A stretch of 64,000 nt of DNA from Amycolatopsis sp. cg9. Lineage in GTDB: Bacteria; Actinomycetota; Actinomycetes; Mycobacteriales; Pseudonocardiaceae. The translations under genes and the position numbers were made by a program. The stretch lies in assembly GCF_041346945.1 (NCBI RefSeq), contig NZ_CP166850.1:3286001-3350000 (forward strand). The letters run 5' to 3'. Position 1 is the stretch's first letter. Each line of letters opens with the position of its first letter. Under the pieces are notes generated by a model. The model did no database searches and had not been told where the DNA came from. It saw only the letters and a list, made by a program, of their open reading frames with translations. Below, in pieces: positions 1 through 9,567 of the stretch.

Positions 1-1649
1 CGCTGCTGCCGAACCTGAACCCGACCGACGACCGCGGCCTGTCCCCGGTCGGCTTCTTCGGCAACGGGCGGCTGCAGGTGCCGCTCGGCATCATCGACCG
101 GCCGTACGAGCAGCGGCGCGACCCGCTGTGGGCGGACTTCTCCGGTGCGTCCGGCCACGGCGTGATCGTCGGCGGCCCGCAGTCGGGCAAGTCGACCATG
201 CTGCGGACGCTGATCATGTCGATGGCGCTCACGCACACCCCCGAGGAAGCGCAGTTCTACTGCCTCGACCTCGGTGGTGGCACGCTGACCGGGCTGGCCG
301 ACCTGCCGCACGTCGGCGGGGTCGCGGTGGCGCGGCGCGAGCCGGACAAGGCCCGCCGGATCGTCGCCGAGCTGACCACCCTGCTCACCGAGCGGGAAGG
401 CCGGTTCGGCGCGATGGGCATCGACTCGATGACCGAGTTCCGCAACCGGAAGCGCCGCGGCGAGATCCGGCCGGACCAGGACCCGTTCGGCGACGCCTTC
501 CTCGTCGTCGACAACTGGCGGGCCCTGCGCGACGACTTCGAAGAGCTGGAAACGACGATCACCCGGCTGGCCACGCAGGGGCTGTCCTACGGCGTGCACG
601 TCATCGTGGCCGCCAACCGGTGGGCGGACATCCGGCCGGCGATCAAGGACATGCTGGGCACCCGGTTCGAGCTGCGCCTCGGTGACCCGACCGAGTCGGA
701 CATCGACCGCCGCGTCGCGGTCAACATCCCGGCCGGGCGGCCGGGCCGCGGCCTGACCCGCGAGAAGCTGCACATGCTGGGCGGCCTCCCGCGGATCGAC
801 GGCTCCAGCGACCCGGAGACGATCGCGGCGGGCGTGGCCGACGCGGTGGCGAAGATCAAGGGCGCCTGGCGCGGCCGCGTCGCGCCGCAGGTCCGCCTGC
901 TGCCGGAGATGATCACCTACGAAGAGGTGCTCAAGCTCGACAGCGCGCGGGACTCGAAGCTGGTCCCGATCGGCGTCAACGAGGAAGACCTGCAGCCGAT
1001 CTACCTCGACTTCAACGCCGAGCCGCACTTCTACGCGTTCGCGGACGGCGAGTCGGGCAAGACGAACCTGCTGCGGCAGATCGCCCGGGGCATCTCGGAG
1101 CGGTACACGTCGCAGGAAGCGCTCATCCTGCTCGTCGACTACCGGCGCACGATGCTCGGCTTCGTCCAGGGCGACGCGCTGCTCGGGTACGCGGTGTCGG
1201 CGAACCAGCTGGAGAGCATGGTCGGCGACGTCTTCAACTCGATGACGCGGCGCCTGCCGGGCCCGGACGTCACCCAGGAGCAGCTGAAGACGCGGTCCTG
1301 GTGGAAGGGCCCGGAGCTGTTCATCCTGGTCGACGACTACGACCTGGTGGCCACGTCGACGACCAACCCGCTGCGGAAGATCTCCGACTTCCTGCCCCAG
1401 GCGAAGGACGTCGGCCTGCACCTGGTGGTCGTGCGGCGCACCGGTGGTGCGAGCAAGGCGATGTACGACCCGATCATCGGCAAGCTCAAGGAGATCGCGG
1501 CGCCGGGCATGGTGATGAACGGTTCCCGCGACGAGGGCGCGCTGGTCGGCAACATCAAGCCGAGCGCGATGCCGCCGGGCCGGGGCAACCTGCTCACCCG
1601 GAAGAACGGCAAGCAGCTCATCCAGGTGTCGTGGATCCAGCCCGACTGA
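1..1649 (+). CDS. eccC4: EccC-type FtsK/SpoIIIE ATPase of an ESX-4-like type VII secretion system (3' part)
   Basis: The reading frame is open from base 3, so the 5' part lies outside the window. About 548 residues remain, covering two of the tandem ATPase domains of EccC. The first has a good Walker A (GGPQSGKST, about fragment residue 57) and a Walker B-like FLVVDNW. The second has a weaker Walker A (DGESGKTN, about residue 348) and LFILVDDYD. EccC is the membrane-bound motor that recognises WXG100 substrates and drives export. The next genes (an Rv3446c-like protein, then two WXG100 genes, then rplM) match the M. tuberculosis ESX-4 order, so I assign ESX-4. Whether upstream domains are fused or split cannot be seen. 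The family call is secure; the ESX-4 subtype rests on synteny. Confidence 0.93.
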   Translation, partial: LLPNLNPTDDRGLSPVGFFGNGRLQVPLGIIDRPYEQRRDPLWADFSGASGHGVIVGGPQSGKSTMLRTLIMSMALTHTPEEAQFYCLDLGGGTLTGLADLPHVGGVAVARREPDKARRIVAELTTLLTEREGRFGAMGIDSMTEFRNRKRRGEIRPDQDPFGDAFLVVDNWRALRDDFEELETTITRLATQGLSYGVHVIVAANRWADIRPAIKDMLGTRFELRLGDPTESDIDRRVAVNIPAGRPGRGLTREKLHMLGGLPRIDGSSDPETIAAGVADAVAKIKGAWRGRVAPQVRLLPEMITYEEVLKLDSARDSKLVPIGVNEEDLQPIYLDFNAEPHFYAFADGESGKTNLLRQIARGISERYTSQEALILLVDYRRTMLGFVQGDALLGYAVSANQLESMVGDVFNSMTRRLPGPDVTQEQLKTRSWWKGPELFILVDDYDLVATSTTNPLRKISDFLPQAKDVGLHLVVVRRTGGASKAMYDPIIGKLKEIAAPGMVMNGSRDEGALVGNIKPSAMPPGRGNLLTRKNGKQLIQVSWIQPD

Positions 1650-1752
1650 GGACGGCGGCGGGACGCCTCGCGGCGGGAGGTAGGTTCCTCCCCGTGGAGG
1701 CGCCCCGCCGGCGGGGTGTGGGGGATCGCGACGAAATGTGCGGGAGCTGCTG

Positions 1753-3744
1753 GTGACGGTCCGGGTTGCGGTGGACTTCGGGACATCGAGCACCTGCGTC
1801 GTCGCCTCGGTGAACGGGCGCGAGCCGCAGGTCGTGGTGATCGACGGCCAGCCGCTGATGTCGTCGGCGGTGTTCGCGGCCGCGGACGGCACCCTGTTCG
1901 TCGGCCAGGAGGCCGAGCGGCAGGCGGCCGTCGACCCGTCGCGGTACGAGCCCAACCCGAAGCGGCGGATCGACGAAGGCGAGCTGCTCCTCGGGGATAG
2001 CGTCCTGCGGGTGACCGACGTCGTGCACGCCGTCCTGGGTCGCGCGGTGGCCGAGGCGCGCCGCCTCGCCGGGGACGCCGAGATCGACCTGCTGGTGCTG
2101 ACCCACCCCGCGGACTGGGGCGCGATCCGCACCCGGCTGCTGCGGCAGGCGGCGGGCGGGCTGGCGCGCGAGGTCGCGCTGGTGCCCGAGCCGGTCGCGG
2201 CGGCGGTCTACCACGCGGCGACGTTCGCACCGCAGGACGTCACGAACGATCGCACCGTCGAGTTCAGCGGCCGCCCCGGCGACGCGCTCGCGGTGCTGGA
2301 CCTCGGCGGCGGCACGGTCGACGTCAGCGTGGTCCGGCGGCTGCCGCCGGAGACCGCGCGGGACCGCGCCGGCCGGCCGCAGCGCGGCGGGTTCCAGGTC
2401 CTCGCCACCCGGGGCGACCCCGGGTTCGGCGGCGCGGACATCGACCAGGCGCTGCTGGAGCACGTCGGCTCGCTGGTGGCCGCCGCGGACCCGGACGCGT
2501 GGCGCCAGCTCGTCGAGGGACGCGAGCTGGTCGACCGGCGCCGCCGGCGCGTGCTGCGCCAGGACGTCCGGGGTGCGAAGGAGACGCTTTCGCGGCACGC
2601 CTACACGGACGTGCCGATGCCGCCGCCGTTCGCCGACGCCCACGTCACCCGCGAGGACCTGGAGCGGCTGATCGCCGCGCCGCTGGGCCGCGCGGTGGAG
2701 CTGACCGTCGCGGCCATCGGCGACGCGGGGTTGCGGCCGAAGCAGCTCACGGCGATCTTCCTGGTCGGCGGGTCCAGCCGGATCCCGATGATCTCGCGGC
2801 TGGTGCACGAGCGCACCGGCGTCGTGCCGACGAGCCTCGACCAGCCCGAAACGGTCGTGGCGCGCGGTGCGCTGCGGGCGGTGCTGGTGGACCCGGACCG
2901 CACCGGCGCCCTCCCCGGCGAAACGATGGCGCGGCTCGGCGCGGTGCCGGGCGGCGCCCACAGCCCGGCGGCGCAGCGCACGGAGGTCGTCCGGCCCGGC
3001 GACGTCGCCCCGCGCCAGGCACCGGTCCCGCCGCGCACGCCGCCCGCGCCGGGCGGGTTCCCGAACCGCCAGGGGCCGCCGCCGTCGCCGCCTCACGGGC
3101 AGCCCGCGGCCCGCCCGTGGACCCCGCCCGCCGGGCAGCCCGCCCAGCCGGGCCCGCCGCCGGTGCGGTCCACGCCGGAACCGGCGGGGAAGAGCAAGCG
3201 GAAGCTGTGGGGCGTCGTCGGGATCGCGGTGGTCGTCGTGGCCGCGCTCGTCGTCGCCGGCATCTTCGTTTTCAAGAGCTCCGGGAACGACGCCGCGACC
3301 GGCCGCACGCTTTCGCAGTACGACTTCAAGTTCGTTTCGCCGGGGGACTGGGTCCAGACCGACGACCGGGTCGCCGACCGGCAGGTGGTGATCCACCCGC
3401 AGGAGTCCCGCGACGGCAACGACCTGCTCGTCGCGCAGGAATACGTGATGGACTACGACGCGACCGCCGATCCGCAGAAGCTGGTCGACGAGCTCAAGCG
3501 CAGCGCGGACGCCGACACCGAGCGCTGGAGCGCGTTCACGCCGAACCTGACCTACGCCGGCCGGACCGTGATCGGTTACCACGAAAGCAAACCGGACCGG
3601 CCGGATCTCCAGGTCGACTGGTACGTCGTGGCGAAGGGCAAGGTGCGGGTGCACATCGGCTGCCAGTACGCCACGGCCCAGCTGCGGGACCGGGTGGCCG
3701 TCGCGTGCACGCAAGCCGTGTCCACGGTCGAAATCCTCAACTGA
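1753..3744 (+). CDS. Hsp70/actin-fold type VII secretion-associated membrane protein (Rv3446c-like)
   Basis: The N-terminal half is an Hsp70-like nucleotide-binding fold: phosphate loop VAVDFGTSS near residue 4, second phosphate motif LDLGGGTVD, and adenosine motif LVGGSSRIP. There is no classical substrate-binding domain. A Pro-rich linker follows, then one membrane helix (about residues 486-508) and a globular region of about 150 residues predicted to lie outside the membrane. That layout fits the type VII secretion-associated Rv3446c family, whose exact role is not established. I chose GTG at 1753 because GGGAG lies six bases upstream; an in-frame GTG at 1738 is possible. The gene sits between eccC and the WXG100 genes, so it is probably part of the same transcription unit. 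Confidence 0.85.
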   Translation: MTVRVAVDFGTSSTCVVASVNGREPQVVVIDGQPLMSSAVFAAADGTLFVGQEAERQAAVDPSRYEPNPKRRIDEGELLLGDSVLRVTDVVHAVLGRAVAEARRLAGDAEIDLLVLTHPADWGAIRTRLLRQAAGGLAREVALVPEPVAAAVYHAATFAPQDVTNDRTVEFSGRPGDALAVLDLGGGTVDVSVVRRLPPETARDRAGRPQRGGFQVLATRGDPGFGGADIDQALLEHVGSLVAAADPDAWRQLVEGRELVDRRRRRVLRQDVRGAKETLSRHAYTDVPMPPPFADAHVTREDLERLIAAPLGRAVELTVAAIGDAGLRPKQLTAIFLVGGSSRIPMISRLVHERTGVVPTSLDQPETVVARGALRAVLVDPDRTGALPGETMARLGAVPGGAHSPAAQRTEVVRPGDVAPRQAPVPPRTPPAPGGFPNRQGPPPSPPHGQPAARPWTPPAGQPAQPGPPPVRSTPEPAGKSKRKLWGVVGIAVVVVAALVVAGIFVFKSSGNDAATGRTLSQYDFKFVSPGDWVQTDDRVADRQVVIHPQESRDGNDLLVAQEYVMDYDATADPQKLVDELKRSADADTERWSAFTPNLTYAGRTVIGYHESKPDRPDLQVDWYVVAKGKVRVHIGCQYATAQLRDRVAVACTQAVSTVEILN

Positions 3745-3755
3745 GAGAGCACGCG

Positions 3756-4103
3756 GTGCCGTCCGAAGAATTCGAAAGCGCCGCGGCGTCCTTCAAGCGG
3801 ACCGGGCAGGACGCGGTGACGCACGCCCGTCGCGTCGCGGGGAACGCGAAGGCGCGCAACCAGCGGCGCCGGAGCGAAAACGCCGAGCTGCTGAAGCGCA
3901 GCGGCCGGGACGCGAAGTCCGGCGACCCGACGCCCGGTGCGCTGCGCGCCGCCGCCGAACGGTTCCGCCGCGCCCGCGGCCTGGCCGTCCCGGCGGTTCC
4001 CGATCCGGTTCCTTCGCTTTCGCAACCCCCGGCCCGGACCCCTCGATCGGGTGACGAAGACGAAGACTTTTCCCAGATGCGAATCATGAAACGCGATCAG
4101 TGA
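3756..4103 (+). CDS. Small basic protein with acidic C-terminal tail, ESX-4 locus
   Basis: A 115-residue protein I do not recognise. The GTG start is 12 bases after the preceding stop and has GAGAGA eight bases upstream, so it probably belongs to the secretion operon. The first 80 residues are strongly basic and probably helical; a Pro-rich stretch follows and then an acidic tail (GDEDEDFSQ) before the last ten residues. The tail resembles that of the protein ending at 15743 (PDDEDDFSS), which also neighbours putative type VII substrates. No signal peptide or membrane helix is visible. A role as a cytoplasmic accessory or chaperone of secretion is possible but unproven. Confidence 0.7.
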   Translation: MPSEEFESAAASFKRTGQDAVTHARRVAGNAKARNQRRRSENAELLKRSGRDAKSGDPTPGALRAAAERFRRARGLAVPAVPDPVPSLSQPPARTPRSGDEDEDFSQMRIMKRDQ

Positions 4104-4357
4104 GCGCGCCCGGCGGTCGCTGTGCGTGTGCTAACCCCGCTGGTAGAGAACACATTTTCGGGTGACGCTTCGCCGGGCCGGTGCGCCGGCCGAATACCCG
4201 CGGCGAGCGGTTCCCGCGGGGAGCGTTAACGCAAGCAACTACTTGCCGGCAAACCACGACAAGGGGGAACCGGGCATGGCAATGTCTGCGTCGTAGGGCC
4301 GTACAAACGAACAAGCCTGGTACGGACGACCATCAATCTTGCGAAGGGGGTTCCGGC

Positions 4358-4678
4358 ATGACTGTCGGATTCCAGGGAACACCGGCTCAGTTCACCGAGG
4401 CCGAAGGCCGCGTCACCGAGGTGCGCGCCAGCATGGACGCCAACCTCTCGACGCTGCGCGACCGCATCGAGGCCACCCGCGCCGGCTGGCAGGGCGAGGC
4501 GCAGAAGGCGTTCGACCACGTCATGCAGCGCTTCGACGAGGACGCCCGCGGCATGAACCAGGCCCTGCAGAAGATCGCGGAGCTGCTCAAGGAAGCCGGC
4601 TCGAAATACGAGCGCTCCGAGCAGCAGCAGCAGGAGATCATGCAGGCCGTCAACCGCGGCTTCGACCGGCTCGGCTGA
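4358..4678 (+). CDS. WXG100 family protein, EsxU/CFP-10-like
   Basis: A 106-residue helical-hairpin protein with WQG (WXG motif) between two predicted helices. Near the C-terminus is Y-E-R-S-E, matching the YxxxD/E export signal of CFP-10-type partners. The strong ribosome binding site AAGGGGG sits seven bases before ATG. WXG100 proteins fold as anti-parallel dimers and are exported through the EccC/EccD channel. With the next gene it forms the expected two-gene pair; the position just upstream of rplM matches esxU in mycobacteria, although sequence identity to EsxU was not tested. Confidence 0.9.
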   Translation: MTVGFQGTPAQFTEAEGRVTEVRASMDANLSTLRDRIEATRAGWQGEAQKAFDHVMQRFDEDARGMNQALQKIAELLKEAGSKYERSEQQQQEIMQAVNRGFDRLG

Positions 4679-4734
4679 CCCACCCCGTTCACCCAAAGAC
4701 CACCTGACTTCCGCATTCTCAAAAGGAGCACACC

Positions 4735-5028
4735 ATGCCTGATGGCGCCGGCATTGTCGTCAATTACGCCACCATCCACGCGGCCGCCGAAGACTGCAGC
4801 ACCACCGGCAACGAGCTGCAGCAGGCCTTCGACCGCCTGAAGGACGACCTCAAGCCGCTGGTCACCACCTGGACCGGTGCCGCGAAGGACCAGTACGACC
4901 AGGCCCAGCGCAACTGGGACCAGAAGTTCGAAGACCTGAAGCAGGTTCTGGCGCAGATCGCCGCCGCCCTGCCGCAGATCGCCGACGGCTACCAGAGCAC
5001 GGACAAGGCCGTCGAGGGCCTGTTCTGA
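4735..5028 (+). CDS. WXG100 family protein, EsxT/ESAT-6-like
   Basis: A 97-residue WXG100 protein with the WTG turn near residue 43 between two amphipathic helices. It probably forms a heterodimer with the preceding 106-residue protein. AAAAGGAG lies just before ATG. No YxxxD/E signal is evident at its end, as expected for the member of the pair that lacks the export motif. A strong bidirectional hairpin terminator follows, closing the ESX-4-like unit. Confidence 0.9.
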   Translation: MPDGAGIVVNYATIHAAAEDCSTTGNELQQAFDRLKDDLKPLVTTWTGAAKDQYDQAQRNWDQKFEDLKQVLAQIAAALPQIADGYQSTDKAVEGLF

Positions 5029-5047
5029 GCCGCTAGCCCCGGAAACC

Positions 5048-5085
5048 ACGGCGGGCCCGCACTCCGGTGCGGGGCCCGCCGTTTT
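5048..5085. terminator. Bidirectional hairpin terminator after the WXG100 pair
   Basis: A 14-bp GC stem (arms CGGCGGGCCCGCAC and GTGCGGGGCCCGCCG, with one bulge) around a TCCG loop is followed by TTTT. It lies between the converging esxT-like gene and the minus-strand gene ending at 5107. Confidence 0.8.
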
Positions 5086-5106
5086 CCGTTGTGCGGCGGG
5101 GAAAAC

Positions 5107-5841
5107 TCAGTGCGGGGCGCCGACCTCGTACTCCGGCCGGTCGTTGAGCACCCGCACGGTCACCTTCTTCGCCTGCCCGCCGATCGTGACGGTGCAGTCG
5201 AAGGTCGTCCCGTTCCGGGCGGCTTCGTTCGCCGGGCACTGCGCGTCCTTCACGTCCGGCTCGCCGTAGTTCTCGTTGAGGACCTTGACCACACCGTCCT
5301 GAAGGGACTGTTGCTCGAGGACGTCCCCGCGGAACGCGCCGAGCAGCCACGCCGTTCCGCCGCCGACGACGAGCACCAGGACGGCCGCGCCCGCGATCAG
5401 CGCCGGCTTCTTGGACTTCGGCTTCTTCTCGGGCTCCGCGGCGAACGCGCCGAGCCCGCCGTACTGCGTCGGCTGGAACCCGCCGCCGTACTGCTGCCCT
5501 GGCTGACCCGGCTGCCCCGGCGCGGGTTGCGCCGGCCAGCCACCGCCGGGCGTGCCCGGCTGCTGCGGCGTCGGCTGGGACGGCGGCTGCCACGGGCCGC
5601 TGCCCGGCGCCCCGGGCTGCCACGGCCCCGAGAACGACCCGCTCGTGCCGGGCTGCTGCCCCTGGTTCCACTGGCCCGTGTAGGACCCCGTGCCCGGGTC
5701 GGCGTTCTGCTGCTGCCACTGCCCGGCGTGCGGGCCGGTCGCCTGCTGCTCGGGCTGCCAGGCGGGCTGGCCGGCCTGCTGGTTCGGCTGTGGCTGCGGT
5801 TGCCACCACTGCGGCTGCTGCTGGTCCGGCGGCTGGGTCAT
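5107..5841 (-). CDS. Pro/Gln-rich single-pass membrane protein with DUF4333-like extracellular domain
   Basis: A 244-residue protein. Residues 1 to about 145 are low-complexity, rich in Gln, Pro, Gly and Trp (repeated WQPG/WNQG-like words) and presumably cytoplasmic. A membrane helix follows a lysine-rich stretch (KPKSKKPALIAG). The C-terminal 70 residues carry two cysteines (AQCPA and FDCTV) in the pattern of DUF4333 domains, which are common in actinobacterial envelope proteins. The function is unknown. It is encoded 29 bases downstream of the lipoprotein gene and is probably co-transcribed with it. Confidence 0.8.
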   Translation of the reverse strand: MTQPPDQQQPQWWQPQPQPNQQAGQPAWQPEQQATGPHAGQWQQQNADPGTGSYTGQWNQGQQPGTSGSFSGPWQPGAPGSGPWQPPSQPTPQQPGTPGGGWPAQPAPGQPGQPGQQYGGGFQPTQYGGLGAFAAEPEKKPKSKKPALIAGAAVLVLVVGGGTAWLLGAFRGDVLEQQSLQDGVVKVLNENYGEPDVKDAQCPANEAARNGTTFDCTVTIGGQAKKVTVRVLNDRPEYEVGAPH

Positions 5842-5870
5842 CGGAGCTCACCTCGGGTCGTGGTCACGCT

Positions 5871-6764
5871 TCAGCTGCCTTGGGCTTCGCCGAGCTTGCG
5901 GTAGAACTCGTTCATGGCCGCTCGGTCGGGCAGCACGGTGATCTGGGACGCGTCCGGCAGCTTCGGCATGTCCTGGAGGCTCGCCTTGCCGGTGAACCGG
6001 AAGTCGTACTTGAGCTCGAGGTTGTGCCCGTCGCCGGAGAACTTGGCTTCCATCCCGAACGAGACCAGGCTGCCGTCCGGGTTCAGCGTGATCGTCGCGG
6101 GGACCGGCGCCTTCTTGAGCTCCGGCCCGATCTGGTCGGTGATGCTCTTCGGCAGGATCTCGACCCGGTTCTTGACGAAGACCTCGAACGGCACGGTGAC
6201 CGTCAGCGCGGTCTTGCCGTCGCCGAGGCTCTTGGCGCCGCGCACGGCCCGCTTGTCGGCCTGGTAGGCGGCGATGGTCGAGTCAGCCATCCGGCACGGC
6301 GTCAGCACGCCGCCCCAGACGCACGGCTGGACCAGCCCGGCCTCCGGCTTCGGCATCGACACCCACGCCGTCGGCGAGACGCCCTTCTGGACGTACATCG
6401 GGCCGAGGTAGGTGTACTCGACCGTGCCGTCCGCCGGCGTGTAGGTGTCGATGATCTCGTCGGGGTTCTTCTGCGAGCGGTGCCGCACCGCGCGGCTCTC
6501 CGGGCTGCCGGTGCGGGCCGACGTCACCGTGCTGTGGATCCACTTGTCGTCGAACTTGAAGTAGGCGTCCAGCGAGTTGGTGACGTCGCGCGTGTCGGTG
6601 ATGGCGTCGCTCAGCTTGCCGATCACCTGCTCGAACTTGCCGCCGACGTAGTCCGCGGCGTCGTCGCCCTTCGCCAGCGCGGTGCCCGCCTTCGCCTGGC
6701 CGCAGGCGCTGACCAGGGCCAGGAGGGCACCCAGGACGAAGGTCGCCGTCGGTCGTTTCCTCAT
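5871..6764 (-). CDS. Predicted secreted lipoprotein of unknown function
   Basis: A 297-residue protein beginning MRKRPTATF, with a hydrophobic core and lipobox VSAC-G near residue 21, so it is probably lipidated and held on the outer face of the membrane. I used ATG at 6764 because it gives a proper signal peptide; an in-frame start 13 codons upstream would add an Arg/Gly-rich leader. The mature part is mixed alpha/beta and resembles LppX/LprG-like lipoproteins in length only. Its operon partner is the DUF4333-like protein. It is divergent from rplM with a 260-bp promoter region between. Confidence 0.8.
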   Translation of the reverse strand: MRKRPTATFVLGALLALVSACGQAKAGTALAKGDDAADYVGGKFEQVIGKLSDAITDTRDVTNSLDAYFKFDDKWIHSTVTSARTGSPESRAVRHRSQKNPDEIIDTYTPADGTVEYTYLGPMYVQKGVSPTAWVSMPKPEAGLVQPCVWGGVLTPCRMADSTIAAYQADKRAVRGAKSLGDGKTALTVTVPFEVFVKNRVEILPKSITDQIGPELKKAPVPATITLNPDGSLVSFGMEAKFSGDGHNLELKYDFRFTGKASLQDMPKLPDASQITVLPDRAAMNEFYRKLGEAQGS

Positions 6765-7024
6765 GCCGTCCCCTGCTCGCGTGTGCCGCCCGGATGGTCC
6801 CATCCTCGCGTGTCGTGGCGACGCGTGCAGGCGGTTCGGCCGGAAAACCGGGTAGAGTCCGGCTGCGCCCGGGCCGGTGGAAGCCTAGTATGGGCACTCC
6901 CACCCACCCCCGATGCACGGGCGCGGTGGACGTGGGGGTATCTTCATATGTCGTTGTGCGTTGCGGCGCATCAGCGCTAGGCCCGCACAGAACCCACACG
7001 CAATGTTGACGACGAGGTAGACCC

Positions 7025-7477
7025 TTGCCCACGTACAGCCCCAAGCCCGGCGACGTCACTCGTGCCTGGCACGTGATCGACGCCGAGGATGTCGTGCTCG
7101 GCCGGCTCGCGACCGAGGTCGCCACGCTGCTGCGCGGTAAGCACAAGCCGACCTACGCCCCGCACGTGGACACCGGTGACTTCGTCATCATCGTCAACGC
7201 CGAGAAGGTCGCGCTCACCGGAAACAAGCGCGAGCAGAAGTTCGCGTACCGGCACAGCGGTTACCCGGGCGGTCTGCGGAAGCGCTCGTTCGGCGAGCTG
7301 CTGGACACCAAGCCCGAGCACCTTGTCGAAAAGGTCGTCAAGGGCATGCTGCCGAAGAACAAGCTCGGCCGCGCCCAGGCGAAGAAGCTCAAGGTGTACG
7401 CAGGCCCGCAGCACCCGCACACCGCGCAGCAGCCGCAGGTGCGCGAGATCACCAAGATCGCGCAGGTCGCGCAGTGA
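7025..7477 (+). CDS. rplM: 50S ribosomal protein L13
   Basis: At 150 residues it is typical of L13. It has the family signatures [16 protein letters not shown] at the N-terminus and [10 protein letters not shown] near residue 111. L13 binds 23S rRNA early in large-subunit assembly. The start is TTG, preceded by GAGGT six bases upstream; no ATG or GTG lies at the conserved N-terminus. The stop overlaps the rpsI start (GTGA), so the two are translationally coupled, as in most bacteria. Confidence 0.99.
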   Translation: MPTYSPKPGDVTRAWHVIDAEDVVLGRLATEVATLLRGKHKPTYAPHVDTGDFVIIVNAEKVALTGNKREQKFAYRHSGYPGGLRKRSFGELLDTKPEHLVEKVVKGMLPKNKLGRAQAKKLKVYAGPQHPHTAQQPQVREITKIAQVAQ

Positions 7478-8013
7478 GTGAGGAACAGTCTGTGACCAGC
7501 ACCGAGACCGAGACCCCCGAGGTCGTTGAGGCCACCGAGGCGACCGAGACCGGCGCCGTGGCCACCAGCGAGACCCCGGTCGCCACCAGCGAGTCGGAGG
7601 CCGCGCCGCGGCCGTCGCGTGCCGCCGGCGGCAACGCGCAGACCGTCGGCCGCCGCAAGGAAGCCGTCGTCCGCGTGCGGGTCGTGCCCGGCACCGGGCA
7701 GTTCAAGCTCAACGGCCGCACCCTCGAGGAGTACTTCCCGAACAAGGTGCACCAGCAGCTCATCAAGGACCCGCTGGTCCTGGTCGAGAAGCCGGACTCG
7801 TTCGACATCTTCGCCAACCTGCACGGTGGCGGCGTTTCGGGCCAGGCGGGCGCGCTGCGCCTCGCGATCGCCCGTGCGCTCATCGAGGTCGACGCCGACG
7901 ACCGCCCGGCCCTCAAGAAGGCCGGCTTCCTGACCCGTGACGCGCGCGCCACGGAGCGGAAGAAGTACGGCCTCAAGAAGGCCCGCAAGGCCCCGCAGTA
8001 CAGCAAGCGCTGA
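7474..8013 (+). CDS. rpsI: 30S ribosomal protein S9 with acidic N-terminal extension
   Basis: At 179 residues it is longer than the usual 130 or so. The first 45 residues are a Thr/Glu/Ala-rich extension, common in actinobacterial S9; the S9 core starts around [13 protein letters not shown]. It ends with the invariant basic tail QYSKR that reaches the P-site tRNA. The GTG start overlaps the rplM stop. A strong intrinsic terminator follows. Confidence 0.99.
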   Translation: MSEEQSVTSTETETPEVVEATEATETGAVATSETPVATSESEAAPRPSRAAGGNAQTVGRRKEAVVRVRVVPGTGQFKLNGRTLEEYFPNKVHQQLIKDPLVLVEKPDSFDIFANLHGGGVSGQAGALRLAIARALIEVDADDRPALKKAGFLTRDARATERKKYGLKKARKAPQYSKR

Positions 8014-8035
8014 TCGCGCCCTCAGGCGCAACCCA

Positions 8036-8080
8036 CCGGAGCGCCCATCCGTCCATCGGATGGGCGCTCCGGCGTTTTTT
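8036..8080 (+). terminator. Intrinsic terminator of rplM-rpsI
   Basis: A 15-bp GC-rich stem (arm CCGGAGCGCCCATCC and its complement) is followed by CGTTTTTT. This is a textbook Rho-independent terminator. Confidence 0.92.
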
Positions 8081-8127
8081 GGTGGATGTGTCGTTTCCGG
8101 TCTTCGGAGCGACACTCGGGGGTGGGG

Positions 8128-8155
8128 TTACGCGGTCCGTCAGGATCGCTAGGTT
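8128..8155 (+). promoter_or_regulatory. Candidate glmM promoter
   Basis: TTACGC and TAGGTT are separated by 16 bases, about 30 bases ahead of the glmM start. The -10 fits TANNNT; the -35 is weak. Confidence 0.4.
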
Positions 8156-8185
8156 GTCGTGGTAGGTCCACAAGGAGGTCGATCG

Positions 8186-9520
8186 ATGGCACGCCTGTTC
8201 GGTACCGACGGGGTACGTGGCCTGGCCAACGCCGAGCTGACGCCGGAGCTGGCGCTCGCGCTGGCGGCCAGCGCCGCCCGGGTGCTCGCCGCGCACGACC
8301 GCTCGCACCGGCCGGTCGCCGTCGTCGGCCGCGACCCGCGCGCCAGCGGCGAGATGCTCGAAGCCGCGGTGGTGGCGGGCCTCACGTCCGCCGGGGCCGA
8401 CGTCCGCCTCGTCGGCGTCCTTCCCACGCCCGCGGTCGCGTACCTGGTCGGCGCGCTCGAAGCCGACCTCGGCGTGATGATCTCCGCGTCGCACAACCCG
8501 ATGCCGGACAACGGCATCAAGCTCTTCGCCGCGGGCGGGCACAAGCTCCCCGACGGCATCGAGGACGAGATCGAGGCCGGCCTCTCCGCCGGCGCGGTCC
8601 GCCCGACCGGCATCGGCGTCGGGCGCGTCACCGCCGTCGAGGACGCGCTCGACCGCTACGCCGCCCACCTGCTGAGCGCGACCCCGCACTCGCTCGCCGG
8701 GCTGAAGGTCGTCGTCGACTGCGCGAACGGTGCGTCGTCGGGCGCCGCGCCCGAGGTCTACCGCCGGGCGGGCGCCGAGGTCGTGGCGCTGCACGCCGAC
8801 CCGGACGGCGTCAACATCAACGAGCACTGCGGCTCCAACCACCCCGAGAAGCTGCGCGAGGCGGTCGTCGCGCACGCCGCCGACCTCGGCATCGCGCACG
8901 ACGGCGACGCCGACCGCTGCGTGGCCGTCGACTCCGCCGGCGAGCTCGTCGACGGCGACCAGATCATGGCGGTGCTGGCGCTCGCGCTGGCCGACGCCGG
9001 TGAGCTGACCAAGGACACCCTGGTCGCGACCGTGATGAGCAACCTGGGCCTGCACCTGGCGATGAAGGCCAACGGCGTCAACGTCGTGACGACGGCGGTC
9101 GGCGACCGGTACGTCCTCGAGGAGCTCCGCGCCAGCGGTCTCGCCCTCGGCGGCGAGCAGTCCGGCCACGTCGTGCTCCCGGCCCACGCCACCACCGGCG
9201 ACGGCCTGCTGACCGCGTTGCGCCTGATGAGCCGCATGGCCGAGACGGGCAAGTCCCTCGCCGACCTCGCGGCCGTGATGAACCGGCTGCCGCAGGTGCT
9301 GGTGAACGTCCCGGTCGCGGACAAGGCGGCGGTCGCCGGCTCCACCGAGGTCCGCGACGCCGTCGGCGCGGTCGAAGCCGAGCTGGGCGAGGAGGGCCGG
9401 GTGCTGCTGCGCCCGTCCGGTACCGAGCAGCTGGTCCGCGTGATGGTCGAGGCCCCGGCCCAGGCCACCGCCCAGGCGGCGGCCGACCGGCTGGCCGGCG
9501 TGGTCTCCGCGGTCTCGTAA
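8186..9520 (+). CDS. glmM: Phosphoglucosamine mutase
   Basis: A 444-residue alpha-D-phosphohexomutase that converts glucosamine-6-phosphate to glucosamine-1-phosphate for UDP-GlcNAc and peptidoglycan synthesis. The N-terminus [12 protein letters not shown] is the family hallmark. The phosphoserine is Ser102 in [12 protein letters not shown], the metal loop is DGDADRC, and the C-terminal phosphate-binding loop is [18 protein letters not shown] precedes ATG at 8186. Upstream in-frame codons lack the conserved start and were rejected. Its partner enzyme glmS lies 7.4 kb downstream on the same strand. Confidence 0.98.
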   Translation: MARLFGTDGVRGLANAELTPELALALAASAARVLAAHDRSHRPVAVVGRDPRASGEMLEAAVVAGLTSAGADVRLVGVLPTPAVAYLVGALEADLGVMISASHNPMPDNGIKLFAAGGHKLPDGIEDEIEAGLSAGAVRPTGIGVGRVTAVEDALDRYAAHLLSATPHSLAGLKVVVDCANGASSGAAPEVYRRAGAEVVALHADPDGVNINEHCGSNHPEKLREAVVAHAADLGIAHDGDADRCVAVDSAGELVDGDQIMAVLALALADAGELTKDTLVATVMSNLGLHLAMKANGVNVVTTAVGDRYVLEELRASGLALGGEQSGHVVLPAHATTGDGLLTALRLMSRMAETGKSLADLAAVMNRLPQVLVNVPVADKAAVAGSTEVRDAVGAVEAELGEEGRVLLRPSGTEQLVRVMVEAPAQATAQAAADRLAGVVSAVS

Positions 9521-9528
9521 CCGGTCGG

Positions 9529-9567
9529 GAGCGGGAAACAGCGTTCTAACCCTGTTTCCCACTCACG
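9529..9567. repeat. Palindromic repeat overlapping the 3' end of the P450-like gene
   Basis: An imperfect 17-bp inverted repeat (two mismatches) has a two-base centre. It closely resembles the perfect palindrome at 63822-63863. On the minus strand it encodes the last residues V-S-G-K-Q-G and the TAG stop of the P450-like gene. It may also end glmM transcription. Confidence 0.75.

Noticed and set aside
1618..3714. Long open frame opposite the Hsp70-like gene
   Set aside because: Same GC shadow effect; the plus strand encodes clear nucleotide-binding motifs.
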